DNA from: Bryobacterales bacterium
Lineage (GTDB): Bacteria; Acidobacteriota; Terriglobia; Bryobacterales; UBA6623
Direction of reading: 5' to 3'
Assembly (NCBI GenBank): GCA_022823865.1
Contig: JAJEHF010000210.1
Span: 1-35,478, forward strand
Length of the DNA: 35,478 bases
The notes below the pieces were generated by a model. It did not search any database, was not told the origin of the DNA, and saw nothing but the letters and a program-made list of their open reading frames with translations. A program made the translations under genes and the position numbers. Shown here one piece after another: positions 1 to 8,823 of the stretch (its first letter is position 1; each line of letters starts with the position of its first letter).

Positions 1-272
1 GCCTGACAGACTGACAACAAAATGTCCAGTCCTCGCAGCAGACAGCGCTACCATGCCGAGCTCGCAAACTCTAGCAGGCTGCCGCTGCCCCTCCGGCTAC
101 TGTCGTGCACTGCCTCGGACTCGGACAAAAAAATGGTCCTGTTCTGGTTCGCGACCACCGGGCCCGACCCGATCGGGATTGCGGCACAGGTGCTGGAGGC
201 TTGGGCTCGCGCAGTCGCGAGAGCGGGTATCTCGGCGGTCTCCGCCTCGCGCGGGGAGCGCAAGGGCCCGCG
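1..272. other. Left-edge stretch, no recognisable gene
   Basis: This is the sequence downstream of the RND permease stop codon. Short open frames exist on both strands, but their translations are rich in Arg, Pro and Ala with no recognisable motif, as expected from chance frames in GC-rich DNA. I see no tRNA, no clear hairpin terminator and no transposase-like peptide. Partner genes of the permease could lie beyond the window edge on this side. Confidence 0.5.
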
Positions 273-3200
273 TCATTCCGGAACGCTGCGGGATGAGCCG
301 TTGTTCGGGTCCCTGCCGGCATTGCCGTGCAAGCACCAGCGGACTGCAAGTCGGAAGTCGTCAAGGATCAGATAGAGAGCGGGCACCAGCAGCAACGTCA
401 CGAGGGTTGCGAAGAGCACTCCGTAGGCGAGCGCGACTGCCATCGGAATCAGGAACTGTGCTTGCAGGTCGCTCTCAAACATCAGCGGCGATACGCCGGC
501 AGTTGTGGTCAAAGAAGTCAGGATGATTGCCCTGAAGCGCGACTCGCCCGCTATGCGAACGGCCTCGAAGCGCGAAGCCGTTCGTCCGGCGTGATCCTGG
601 ACGAAGCTCACCAGGACTAGCGAGTCATTCACAACCACTCCCGCCAGCGCCACCACACCGCAGGTGGAGATGAACGTCAGCGGGATTCCCATGATCACGT
701 GACCCCATATCGCTCCGACAGCCCCGAACGGCACGGCAGAGAGGACGATGATCGGCGCGACATAGCTCTTCAGGGGAACCGCGAGAGTGACGAACATCAC
801 GCAGAGAGCAATCGCTAGCGCGGCTGCCAGAGCCTCCGTGGCCTCGATCAACTCGGCCTGATCGCCGAGGAATGCGTATCGCACCGAACCGTGGTTCTCC
901 AGCAATTCGGGAAGAAAGCTTGCTTCGAGGTCTGCGAGCACCTGCTGGCTGGTCGTCACCGACGCATCGACTGCCGCCAGGACATTGATCGACCGATTCC
1001 GGTCCACTCGCGTAATCGACGCGGGCCCGCGACCGAGCGCTGCTTCCGCCACCGTCGAGAAGGGAACCTCGTCCCCTCCCGGAACACGGAATCGCATGCC
1101 TTCGAGGTCGCCGACGGAACGCCGCTCCGTCTCTGGGTAGCGCACCATGACGCGAACGTCCTCCCGGCCACGCTGGATTCGCTGGACTTCCTCCCCGAAG
1201 AATCCCTGCCTCACCTGGCGTCCGATTTCGATCAAGGAAAGGCCCATGGTCTCGCCCTCGGGAGCGAGGGAGAGCTGAATTTCGGGCTTCGCGCCGCGAG
1301 AGGTATCGGTAACGTCGAAGACGCCCGGATACTGCTCGAGCCGCTCCTTTGTCTTGTCCACCACCGCCTGCATCTCTTCCAGATCCGCTCCATTGAACTG
1401 GATGTCGATCGCCTTCCCTCCTCCGAACAGCGCGTGAGTGATCGAGAGTTCGCTGGCCCCGGGAATCCGGCCGACCTTCTCTCGGAGCCGGCGAGCGATC
1501 TCCTCAGCTCGGACCGTCCGACTCTCAGCTCGTTTCAGCTCGATGTTCACCTCCGCCAAATGCTCGCCCTTGGGCGGGTTGATGCGAGCAGTGGGGCCGC
1601 CAAGTACCAGCTGGTACGGCTGCTCACCGATCGAGCTGAGGATGTGCCGAAACTGGTCGCTGCCTTCCTCCCGGCCGATCTCCTCGCGAAGTGCAAACGC
1701 GGCCTGCTCCACCCGTCCGACGGCGGCCCTCGTTGCGTCGACCGGAGCTTCCTGTGGCATCGTCACGAAGGCGACGACTTTGTCGGACTCGTCGGTAGGC
1801 AGGAGAATGACCTTGATACGCCCGCTCGCGACGAAGGCACCGGTCAAGGCCATGCAGGTCAGGGCGATCGCGAGGGTCAGGTACCTCCAGTGGAGCGCGC
1901 CCCTCAGGACAGGCCTGTAGAGCTCCCTGGCGACCCATTCGAGCGACATCGAGAACCGGTCACTCAACCCATCCCAAGCGCGGACCAGCAAGCCGCGCGA
2001 GCGTTCATCGTCGGACTGGCTGTGGGCCAAGTGGCCGGGCAGGACGAAGATTGATTCAACGAGCGAGAAGAACAGGACCGGTATGACGATCAATGGGATC
2101 GCCACCATCAACTTCCCCTGTGTTCCCGGCACGAAGAACATGGGTGCGAAGGAGACCATCGTTGTCAGCACTCCGAACACCACGGGCACGCACACCTCCC
2201 GCGTCCCCTCGATGGCCCCCGTCACGCCGTGCTTGAACTTGGCTTGCTTGCTGTCGATGTTCTCCGCGACGACGATCGCATCGTCGACCACGATGCCCAG
2301 CACCAAGATGAACGCCAGGAGCGAGATCATGTTGATCGTCACGTCCAGCGCCGGCATCAGCGCGAAGGCCCCCATGAACGAAACCGGTATGCCGATCGCG
2401 ACCCACAACGCGAGTCTCAGGCGCATGAACAGAGCCAAGACGACGAACACCAGCAACAGCCCTGACAAGGCGTTCTCGACAAGCAGGCGGGTCCGGCTCC
2501 GCAGGGTATAGGCCCAGTCTTGCCACGCAGCCATGCTGATGCCGTCGGGCAGACTGGCTGTGGCGCCCTGCACGTACGCGTACACGGCGTCCGCGATATC
2601 GGATGCGCTCTCGTTCCCGACCCGGTAGACGTTGAGAACCACGGCTGGCGTTCCGTCGAGCGCGGTCGAGCTCGCGATTTCTTCCAAGCCGTCGACGACC
2701 TGTGCCACGTCCCCCACGCGAATCATGGTGCCGTCGGGACGCCTGACGACGGGCAGCGCTTCGAATTGAACTCCGGTGTCGGCCCGCCCGCTCGTCCGGA
2801 GCATGATCTCGCCGCCGGGGGTCTTGACAGATCCTCCCGGCAAGTCGACCGAAGACCGCCGGACGGCGGCTGCGACGTCGTCGAACGTCAGGCCCCAGCG
2901 CCGCATCGCCTGTTCCGAGACCTCGATCGAGATCTCGTATGGCGGAACGTTGGCCATCTCGACCTGGGAAATCTCGGGGAGAGCCTCCAGATCCCGCCGG
3001 GCCTGCTCTCCGATTCTCTTGAGCGTGGGCAAGTCCGCAGCCCCGTATAGGACCACGCCGATCACCTCGACGCGTAGCGGAATCGAGCGCACTACCGGTC
3101 TTCCCGCGTCTTCCGGAAAGGCCTCTATACCGTCGACTTTGGACTTGATTTCTTCACGAATCTCATCGATGTCGTAGCCGGATCGAACCTCGACCACTGC

Positions 3201-3473
3201 GACGCCGACCCCCTCGTCAGCTGTCGACGTGATCTTGTTGACTCCCTCGATCCCCTGAAGCGCTTCCTCGACGAGAACGCAGACCGATTCCTCCACATCG
3301 GGGGGAGAGGCGCCCCGGTAGGGAACCGATACCGTTACAACGTCAAGAGTGACATCGGGGAACAGGGTCGAGTTGAGGCCGGCGATCGAAAGTGCGCCCG
3401 CTGCGACGATGACAAATAGCAGCAGGTTGCCGACGACGCCGTTCCGGGCGCACCATGCGACAGGGCCGTTCAC
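273..3473 (-). CDS. RND-family efflux permease (AcrB/HAE1-type)
   Basis: This inner-membrane proton-driven transporter would be the pump component of a tripartite efflux complex. The protein is 1066 residues, normal for the family. It has the N-terminal membrane helix, two large periplasmic loops and two helix bundles. The TM4 signature GIVVDDAIVVAEN near residue 397 carries the two proton-relay Asp residues, and the second bundle has a matching VVNDSLVLVSF segment. A GGAGGAG Shine-Dalgarno at 3478-3484 lies 4 nt before GTG 3473 and only 1 nt before TTG 3476, so GTG is preferred. No membrane-fusion protein or TolC-like gene is adjacent: the upstream same-strand neighbour is a secreted TIM-barrel protein about 440 bp away. 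Substrate cannot be told from sequence. Family assignment is sure; the role in drug versus metal or lipid export is not. Confidence 0.93.
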   Translation of the reverse strand: MNGPVAWCARNGVVGNLLLFVIVAAGALSIAGLNSTLFPDVTLDVVTVSVPYRGASPPDVEESVCVLVEEALQGIEGVNKITSTADEGVGVAVVEVRSGYDIDEIREEIKSKVDGIEAFPEDAGRPVVRSIPLRVEVIGVVLYGAADLPTLKRIGEQARRDLEALPEISQVEMANVPPYEISIEVSEQAMRRWGLTFDDVAAAVRRSSVDLPGGSVKTPGGEIMLRTSGRADTGVQFEALPVVRRPDGTMIRVGDVAQVVDGLEEIASSTALDGTPAVVLNVYRVGNESASDIADAVYAYVQGATASLPDGISMAAWQDWAYTLRSRTRLLVENALSGLLLVFVVLALFMRLRLALWVAIGIPVSFMGAFALMPALDVTINMISLLAFILVLGIVVDDAIVVAENIDSKQAKFKHGVTGAIEGTREVCVPVVFGVLTTMVSFAPMFFVPGTQGKLMVAIPLIVIPVLFFSLVESIFVLPGHLAHSQSDDERSRGLLVRAWDGLSDRFSMSLEWVARELYRPVLRGALHWRYLTLAIALTCMALTGAFVASGRIKVILLPTDESDKVVAFVTMPQEAPVDATRAAVGRVEQAAFALREEIGREEGSDQFRHILSSIGEQPYQLVLGGPTARINPPKGEHLAEVNIELKRAESRTVRAEEIARRLREKVGRIPGASELSITHALFGGGKAIDIQFNGADLEEMQAVVDKTKERLEQYPGVFDVTDTSRGAKPEIQLSLAPEGETMGLSLIEIGRQVRQGFFGEEVQRIQRGREDVRVMVRYPETERRSVGDLEGMRFRVPGGDEVPFSTVAEAALGRGPASITRVDRNRSINVLAAVDASVTTSQQVLADLEASFLPELLENHGSVRYAFLGDQAELIEATEALAAALAIALCVMFVTLAVPLKSYVAPIIVLSAVPFGAVGAIWGHVIMGIPLTFISTCGVVALAGVVVNDSLVLVSFVQDHAGRTASRFEAVRIAGESRFRAIILTSLTTTAGVSPLMFESDLQAQFLIPMAVALAYGVLFATLVTLLLVPALYLILDDFRLAVRWCLHGNAGRDPNNGSSRSVPE

Positions 3474-3477
3474 CAAG

Positions 3478-3484
3478 CTCCTCC
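3478..3484 (-). promoter_or_regulatory. Shine-Dalgarno of the RND permease
   Basis: GGAGGAG on the minus strand. Its spacing (4 nt to GTG 3473, 1 nt to TTG 3476) favours the GTG as the start codon. Confidence 0.6.
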
Positions 3485-3914
3485 GCTAGCTGTCGGCGCG
3501 AGCCTCATTCGCTGCATGCCTCGGAAACGGACTTACATGTCCGGGCAAAGACGGACCGCCTGCCGACCCGGATCGAATGCGGCGAGATCTCGTCCATTCG
3601 TTCTGCGCTTGTCGCCACGCTTCGCAACCGAAGGCAGCTTCCATGACGGCTGCGATTCCGCTCGATCATCGCCGTTAGCCGAGAATATCACGGCGCACAT
3701 GGCGACTCGAAAAGGGAAACGCGAGACGGCCTCGCACCTACGGGGACGCACTGGCTGCCTCCCCGCTCGACCGCGCGCTGCGGGAACGCTTCCAATGCTC
3801 CACGTACTGGATCCCGTGCACGCTCGGCCAAGCTAGGTCCTTTCTTGGAGCACGGTCAGCCGCTTCGACTCGCTCGAACCGCGGTCATGCGGGGGCGTGG
3901 CCCACTATGATTCC
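3485..3914. other. Intergenic region upstream of the RND permease
   Basis: About 430 bp without a convincing gene. Frames on both strands give peptides with no recognisable motif, and no adaptor-protein remnant was found. It holds one small inverted repeat at 3528-3543 (CGGAC, 6-nt spacer, GTCCG), about 55 nt upstream of the permease start, where a local repressor could bind. Confidence 0.4.
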
Positions 3915-5129
3915 CTATCTCTTCTTGCCCTTCCCAGAAGTGGATGGCGGCCGCCTCAACACGATCCTCGCGATTCCCTCCAGCATGGCCCGGAAGTACG
4001 CCCGGTGCCGCGTGTCGGCAGGCCAGGAGTCCTCGAACACCGCGCTCTCTGCCAACTCGTAGTCGAACGGAAACCGATTCGCCGTCAAGGCCGGCACGAA
4101 ACTCCATCCGGCTGCCCCTTCCAGAAAGGCTTGCGCAATCGACGCCTCGCGTGCCAGCTCGGCATTGGTCGCAGCCAATCCACTGCTGTCACTCACCATC
4201 AACACCGGCCGCCCGTATTGCTTGAATTGCTTGGAACGCGCCAGCTTCTCCGAAGGCGTGCGGCCATCGCCCTGCAGCAGGACCAGATCGCACAGGCGCG
4301 CGAGGGACATCGGGTAGAGCATCCCAGAACCGCTGGAAGCGCCGATCGGCAGGCTGAACGAGGCGTGCTGAAACTGCTCGCGAACGGCGCGGATCAAATA
4401 CTCTACGTAGCGCGGGACGAAGCGGCGATGGTCCCAGCGACCCTCGGGCTCGTCCCATGCGTCGGCGACATCGATGATGACGTTGCGGGCGTCGCGTTCG
4501 ATCAGGTGCCGGGCGACGTTGCCAGCAGCGGCAACGATTGCCTCGGGAGACTCCAGAACTTCGTCTTGGTCTTGCTGAAACAGCACCAAGCACACGATCA
4601 GGCCGCGTTGGTCGGCCGCCTCGAGCAGTCTGTCCAGCCGCGCCATCCACTCTGGCTTCAGCGACCCGTCGGGATTGTAGGCGCTGACCAAGGCTCCGGC
4701 CTTCTCCCCGAGATCGGCGCTCACGCCCCTCTGAACGCCGTTGGATTCGCCCGCGTAGCGGGGATTTCCGCCTTGCAGGCCCACCACGATGCCGGCCACG
4801 CCGTGCTGCTTGTAGACATCTAGGCGCTCGATCACGCGATCGGTGTTCGCGCCAGGATCGAAGGGCTGCTCGTTGAGCCACTCGTCGTCGAAGATGGCCT
4901 GGGTCACGCGAACCAGTGCGAGGCTGCCCCTGACCTTGCCCCGAAAGCGACCGCCCGTATACGTCGGGCTCCAGTCCGAGGATGGGCCGCCGCGCACGTA
5001 GAAGCGATCCGCTCCATAGCGTGGCCCGAGCATGGACCCCGTGGCGATTTCGATCGCAGCTGCGGGCACAGCGAACAGCAAGAGCAGTCCGGCCAGCACC
5101 GGACAGCTGAAGTACGACGTCAGCCTCAT
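3915..5129 (-). CDS. Secreted TIM-barrel protein, glycoside hydrolase-like
   Basis: A 404-residue exported protein. Residues 1-25 form a signal peptide (hydrophobic run, then VPAAA before the mature end). The remainder has the alternating helix/strand rhythm of a (beta/alpha)8 barrel resembling the GH5/cellulase superfamily: an N-terminal strand set, a helix describing a walk along a barrel (residues 95-115), a LIVCLVLFQQ strand near 177-186 and an NVIIDVADAWDE strand at 216-227. In active GH5-like enzymes the equivalent strand usually ends in Asn-Glu, where Glu is the acid/base; here the position reads Asp-Ala, so hydrolysis by the usual mechanism is doubtful. The C-terminus is a short basic tail. 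No Shine-Dalgarno is obvious. The fold is an inference from pattern; the substrate is unknown. Confidence 0.6.
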   Translation of the reverse strand: MRLTSYFSCPVLAGLLLLFAVPAAAIEIATGSMLGPRYGADRFYVRGGPSSDWSPTYTGGRFRGKVRGSLALVRVTQAIFDDEWLNEQPFDPGANTDRVIERLDVYKQHGVAGIVVGLQGGNPRYAGESNGVQRGVSADLGEKAGALVSAYNPDGSLKPEWMARLDRLLEAADQRGLIVCLVLFQQDQDEVLESPEAIVAAAGNVARHLIERDARNVIIDVADAWDEPEGRWDHRRFVPRYVEYLIRAVREQFQHASFSLPIGASSGSGMLYPMSLARLCDLVLLQGDGRTPSEKLARSKQFKQYGRPVLMVSDSSGLAATNAELAREASIAQAFLEGAAGWSFVPALTANRFPFDYELAESAVFEDSWPADTRHRAYFRAMLEGIARIVLRRPPSTSGKGKKR

Positions 5130-5266
5130 GCCGATTCGGGAAGAACTAAAGACTTGGTGATGGTAGCACGGAGACAGCGCCCTGGCTGAGCGTGACGGCA
5201 GCTGGGCGCGGCGAGCAAGTCGGGACAGCGGTTTGCTAAACTTCGATTTCTCTCGTTCCCATTACC

Positions 5267-5273
5267 AAGGAGA
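5267..5273 (+). promoter_or_regulatory. Shine-Dalgarno of the isomerase-symporter operon
   Basis: AAGGAGA lies 12 nt before ATG 5286, somewhat longer spacing than usual. No better in-frame start is nearer. Confidence 0.5.
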
Positions 5274-5285
5274 CTCTCAGACTTC

Positions 5286-6278
5286 ATGGCTAGACCCGTC
5301 ACCCTGTTCACCGGCCAATGGGCCGACCTCCCGCTCGAGGTGCTCGCGCCCAAGGCGAAGTCATGGGGCTACGATGGCCTCGAACTCGCATGCTGGGGCG
5401 ACCACATGGACGTCTCCAAGGCTGCTACGGACTTGGACTACTGCGCCAAGCAGAAGGCCATCCTCGAGGACAACGACCTGCAACTGTTCGCGATCTCGAA
5501 CCACTTGGCGGGGCAGCTCGTGTGCGACCCCAACGACGACGCGCGCTCCGACCTGTTCGCCCCGGACGAGGTTGCGGGCGATCCCGAAGGCAAGCGCCAG
5601 TGGGCGGTGCAGGCAATGAAAGACACGGCGCGATCGGCCAGCAACCTGGGCCTCAAGGTCGCAAACGGCTTCACCGGTTCGTCGATCTGGCACATGCTGT
5701 ACAGCTTCCCGCCGGTGTCCGACGAGATGGTCGATGCCGGGTTCGCCCACTTCGCCGAAATGTTCAACCCGATCCTAGACGTCTTCGACGAGGTCGGCGT
5801 CCGATTCGGCCTGGAAGTGCATCCGACCGAGATCGCCTTCGACATCTACACGGCGCACCGCGCCTTGGAGGCAGTCGGCCATCGCGAGGCGTTCGGCTTC
5901 AATTTCGATCCCAGCCACCTGCACTGGCAGCAGGTGGATCCGGTGATCTTCATCCGCGAGTTCAAGGACCGGATCTACCACGTCCACATGAAGGACGCGG
6001 CGCTGCAGCTTGACGGCAAGTCCGGCATCCTGGCGTCGCATTTGAATTTTGGCCACCAAGACCGCGGCTGGGACTTCCGCTCGCTCGGCCGGGGCGGGGT
6101 TGACTTTGAGGAGATCATCCGCGCGCTGAACCACATCGGCTACGACGGGCCCCTCTCCATCGAGTGGGAGGACAGCGGCATGGAGCGGGAAGCGGGCGCA
6201 GCCGAGGCCTGCGAGTTCACCAAGAGCGTCGACTTCCAGCCGTCCTCGGTCGCTTTCGACGCCGCATTCGAAGAGTAG
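5286..6278 (+). CDS. Sugar phosphate isomerase/epimerase (xylose isomerase-like TIM barrel)
   Basis: A 330-residue cytosolic protein of the AP-endonuclease-2/xylose-isomerase-like superfamily. Expected metal ligands are visible in order: Glu in [11 protein letters not shown], Asp in [10 protein letters not shown], His in HVHMKDA and the final Glu in SIEWEDSGM. The opening [18 protein letters not shown] and the '[10 protein letters not shown]' strand are typical of bacterial sugar isomerase/epimerase homologs clustered with Gfo/Idh/MocA oxidoreductases. No signal peptide. It is first in a same-strand run with a small membrane protein 30 nt downstream and a sodium symporter after that, which suggests that it acts on the imported compound or its product. 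The family is clear; the actual sugar and whether the reaction is isomerisation or epimerisation cannot be told. Confidence 0.85.
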   Translation: MARPVTLFTGQWADLPLEVLAPKAKSWGYDGLELACWGDHMDVSKAATDLDYCAKQKAILEDNDLQLFAISNHLAGQLVCDPNDDARSDLFAPDEVAGDPEGKRQWAVQAMKDTARSASNLGLKVANGFTGSSIWHMLYSFPPVSDEMVDAGFAHFAEMFNPILDVFDEVGVRFGLEVHPTEIAFDIYTAHRALEAVGHREAFGFNFDPSHLHWQQVDPVIFIREFKDRIYHVHMKDAALQLDGKSGILASHLNFGHQDRGWDFRSLGRGGVDFEEIIRALNHIGYDGPLSIEWEDSGMEREAGAAEACEFTKSVDFQPSSVAFDAAFEE

Positions 6279-6308
6279 ACAGCGCCACAGGCGGGACCTA
6301 CAGCGCCA

Positions 6309-6542
6309 ATGCCGAATAGCGAAACGGGCGGTCCTGATTCGAGGCCCGCTCGCCGAGAAGCCTTAGAAGCCGGTCTGCTTTGGGCGTTGGCCCTTGTCAC
6401 GACCGTGGGTCTGTCGTCCTGGCTGGGATCCGCGGACCCCGGCTCGGTCGCGGGCATGCCGCGCTGGGCAGCCTACGGCGTGTTCGGCCCTTGGCTGCTG
6501 TTCTTCTTTCTACACCTCCACTTCTGCCGCAGGCGCAGCTGA
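6309..6542 (+). CDS. YhdT-like (DUF997) small membrane protein
   Basis: A 77-residue protein with a charged N-terminus, two predicted membrane helices (around residues 22-40 and 52-70) and a basic CRRRS end. The segment GMPRW between the helices matches the G-F/M-P-R-W element that I recall from YhdT, the small membrane protein encoded just upstream of the sodium/pantothenate symporter PanF in enterobacteria. Here too it precedes a PanF-like symporter, by 23 nt. It is therefore probably the accessory subunit of that transporter. The similarity is from memory and short, so the family name is moderately supported while the partnership is supported by gene order. Confidence 0.6.
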   Translation: MPNSETGGPDSRPARREALEAGLLWALALVTTVGLSSWLGSADPGSVAGMPRWAAYGVFGPWLLFFFLHLHFCRRRS

Positions 6543-6565
6543 AGCGGAATCCGGGCGGGCAACCG

Positions 6566-8056
6566 ATGTACGAGGCAGCGCCGTCAGCGCGGGTCGCCTT
6601 TGCGGTCTACATCGCGCTGACCTTCCTGCTGGCCTATCTCGCCCGCCGCCAGTCAAGCGGGAGCGGCTTCCTGCGCGAGTTCTTCGTCGGCGGCCGCACG
6701 ATCGGGCCTTGGGTGCTGGGCCTGACGTGGATCGCTACGTCGGCCAGCGGCGGGACGTTCATTGGCGCCCCTTCTCTCGGCCACGCCTACGGCTGGTCGG
6801 TAATGCTGTGGATTTCCGGCTACATCGTGGTTGCCACGGCCGGGTTCGGCTTGCTCGGCAGGCGCATCGCCGAACTGGGCGAGAGAACCGGGGCGCTGAC
6901 CTTCCCGGACCTGTTACGCGACCGTTTCCGCAGCAAGGCGATCGGGGCGATCTCCGGTGCGGCCATGCTGATCCTGCACACGAGTTTCATCGTCGCTCAG
7001 TACATCGCCGGGGCCCGCGTTCTGGAAGCGGCCCTGGGGGTGCCCTACGCCTGGGGCGTGGCCAGCTTCGCAGTAGTGGTCGGTCTGTACACGGCATACG
7101 GCGGATTCCGGGCGGTAGCTTGGACAGACAGCTTTCAAGCCATCGTCATGCTTGTCGGAGTCCTGCTGACGGTCGGATTCGGGCTCTACAAGATCGGAGG
7201 CATGCAGGCCGTCTACGATGGCCTGGCGGCACAGTCACCGGACTTGCTCACTCCGCAAGGACCCGATGCGTTCCTGCCCCTGTCTGCGGCGATTTCGTTC
7301 TTCTTCGTGTGGCCGCTAGCGGTGGCTGGCCAACCCTCGCTGATCACGAGATTCCTCGCGTGCAAGGACACGGCATCCCTGCGCAGGGCGTCGTTGCTGA
7401 TTGGCTGCTACATCCTGCTGCTGTATCCAGCAGTGATCTTCGTGGGCATCCTGGGCCGCGTCCTCGTGCCGGAACTCGCGGCGAGCGACCACGCCATGCC
7501 TGCGACGATCGTCGCCGCAGTGCCATCGGCGCTTGCGGGCCTGGTGCTGGCCGCACCGCTGGCAGCCATCATGTCGACGATCAGTTCGTTCCTGCTGGTG
7601 GCTGCGGGCGCCGTGGCGCGTGATCTCTATCAGCGCAATGCGCGAACACCAGTCAGCGAGGAGCGCGCCAAGCGTGCCACGCATCTCTCTATCGCGCTCA
7701 CCGGAGTCGTGGCTGGGGTGTTCGCGCTTAGCCCGCCCGATTACCTGCAGTACATCGTGGTCTTCTCAGGGACGGGGCTGGCGGCTACTTTCCTCTTCCC
7801 CACCCTGCTGGCGGTGTACTGGCCGCGCATGAACCGCCCGGGCTGCATCGCCGGAATCTTGGCGGGCTTCCTCTCATTCCTGCTCCAATACGCGCTGTTC
7901 GGCACACGGAGCTTCCTTGGGCTGGATCCGTTTGTTTGGTCGTTGGCCGCCAGCGCCGCGGCGTGCGTCCTAGCGTCGAGGGCCAGCCCACCAGATCCTG
8001 CCAAGTTCTTATCGAAGTACTTTTCCGACGACGAAATCGCAAGCTTGGGAACGTAG
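6566..8056 (+). CDS. Sodium:solute symporter, PanF-like
   Basis: A 496-residue integral membrane protein of the SSS family with about 13 hydrophobic helices. Family landmarks are the FFVGGRTIGPWVLGLTWIA segment after TM1, the SGGTFIGAP element, the YTAYGGFRAVAWTD motif in the middle and the late VVFSGTGLAATFLFP helix, which most resembles the pantothenate-transporter branch. An upstream in-frame extension to 6380 would overlap the small membrane gene and lacks hydrophobic or conserved character, so ATG 6566 was chosen. Gene order (isomerase, small membrane partner, symporter) suggests uptake of a sugar-derived or carboxylate compound. Pantothenate is a possible alternative. The substrate is not proven. 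Confidence 0.85.
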   Translation: MYEAAPSARVAFAVYIALTFLLAYLARRQSSGSGFLREFFVGGRTIGPWVLGLTWIATSASGGTFIGAPSLGHAYGWSVMLWISGYIVVATAGFGLLGRRIAELGERTGALTFPDLLRDRFRSKAIGAISGAAMLILHTSFIVAQYIAGARVLEAALGVPYAWGVASFAVVVGLYTAYGGFRAVAWTDSFQAIVMLVGVLLTVGFGLYKIGGMQAVYDGLAAQSPDLLTPQGPDAFLPLSAAISFFFVWPLAVAGQPSLITRFLACKDTASLRRASLLIGCYILLLYPAVIFVGILGRVLVPELAASDHAMPATIVAAVPSALAGLVLAAPLAAIMSTISSFLLVAAGAVARDLYQRNARTPVSEERAKRATHLSIALTGVVAGVFALSPPDYLQYIVVFSGTGLAATFLFPTLLAVYWPRMNRPGCIAGILAGFLSFLLQYALFGTRSFLGLDPFVWSLAASAAACVLASRASPPDPAKFLSKYFSDDEIASLGT

Positions 8057-8229
8057 CGGCGACGCTATAGTCACGTGCGGGCGGGATCCGGCTGACGCAC
8101 TCAATTCTGTCCGCGCGGAGTAGCGCCGCCACAAGCGAAGTGCTGAAGCCCGCGTCCATGCGCGATCTGCTTCAACGGCACAACACCGGCCGTCCGGTGT
8201 CTCAGCTTGCGGGCAGCTCAGCATTCCGC
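8057..8229. other. Short intergenic stretch between convergent units
   Basis: No gene is recognisable between the symporter stop and the ancestral vapC stop. No strong hairpin with a T tract was found. Confidence 0.4.
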
Positions 8230-8537
8230 TCATGCCGACTCGATGTCGGTAAGCGCGACAATCCCGGAAGTTGAGCGCCGCTGGGTGGTTTCCCCTGGCG
8301 AAGCGCTGCACTGGCGCGCACCGACGTCACAGGCACGGACCCGACTCCCGCTCGCTCCGGCAATACATCAAGCTCGTGACCCGCTGCAGATCCGCCTCTG
8401 CCTTCGACGACCACCACCTCGAGCAAGCTTGCCACGAAATTGCGCCGAGGCCACGCACGTGTGATCGCGGCCGCGAAGCGAATCGCATCCGGCTCCCGCA
8501 GCAGAATAGCGAGGGCAGCCGAAGTATCGATGATCAG
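8230..8537 (-). pseudogene. Decayed VapC toxin (PIN-domain ribonuclease)
   Basis: VapC toxins are PIN-fold ribonucleases. A readable VapC remnant follows the antitoxin. In the first frame, 8537 downwards gives LIIDTSAALAILLREPDA and later VASLLEVVVVEG and VPVTSVRASAALR. The next block, RFARGNHPAALNFRDCRAY, continues in a second frame, and the end TDIESA plus stop (8230-8232) is in a third frame. The expected stretch between the DC motif and TDIE (about 20 residues, with the last acidic active-site region) is missing. Thus two deletions with frameshifts are present. The start codon, normally an ATG overlapping the antitoxin TGA as ATGA, reads CTGA. The gene cannot make an active toxin unless these are sequencing errors. 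Confidence 0.78.
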
Positions 8538-8791
8538 CTTGGCAACCCGCGTTCGTCGTAGAGCACGTCGCCATGTTCCCCGGAGGAAGGCCCAAGCCCC
8601 AAGAGGCTGGCACAGCGCTGTCCAATCGCGACGAGCTCGCGCGCCAACTCTTCGGCATCGCGTCTGCGCCTTTCGCGTTCGAGGCGTTCGCGCAGCGCGA
8701 CAGTGATCGCTCCAGTCATGGTCTCGCCCGTCAATCGCGCCAGCTCGCGGGCCAGCGTGCAGGTCTCGTCGTTCTTGATGTTGAGGCCCAC
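8534..8791 (-). CDS. vapB: VapB-type antitoxin (Rv0623/PSK family)
   Basis: An 85-residue antitoxin: an N-terminal DNA-binding ribbon-helix-helix-like part, GLNIKNDETCTLARELARL, then GETMTGAITVALRERLER, a charged helix, and the C-terminal toxin-binding tail with YDERGLPS. These blocks are characteristic of the Rv0623-like family paired with PIN toxins. GTG 8791 is chosen because family members begin with this GLNIKN segment and because the operator palindrome and -10-like box would otherwise fall inside the coding region; ATG 8857 is an in-frame alternative. The antitoxin is intact while the toxin downstream is destroyed, so it is now an orphan. It could still repress its own promoter or neutralise a VapC elsewhere. 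Confidence 0.85.
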   Translation of the reverse strand: MGLNIKNDETCTLARELARLTGETMTGAITVALRERLERERRRRDAEELARELVAIGQRCASLLGLGPSSGEHGDVLYDERGLPS

Positions 8792-8801
8792 TATCGTCGG
8801 T

Positions 8802-8823
8802 CCGTGGGTAGGAACACCCACGG
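8802..8823. promoter_or_regulatory. Operator palindrome of vapBC
   Basis: A perfect inverted repeat, CCGTGGGT, 6-nt spacer, ACCCACGG. It lies 10 nt upstream of the chosen vapB GTG. Read on the minus strand it immediately follows a TATGGT -10-like box at 8831-8836, so a protein bound here would cover the transcription start. This is the usual layout for autoregulation by VapB/VapBC. The palindrome is seen directly; its binding protein is inferred. Confidence 0.6.

Noticed and set aside
891..2054. Plus-strand open frame of nearly 390 codons opposite the RND permease
   Set aside because: Antisense to conserved permease sequence, with no recognisable domain and no ribosome site.
6380..6565. Upstream extension of the symporter to 6380
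   Set aside because: The extension overlaps the small membrane gene and its translation has no membrane or family character.
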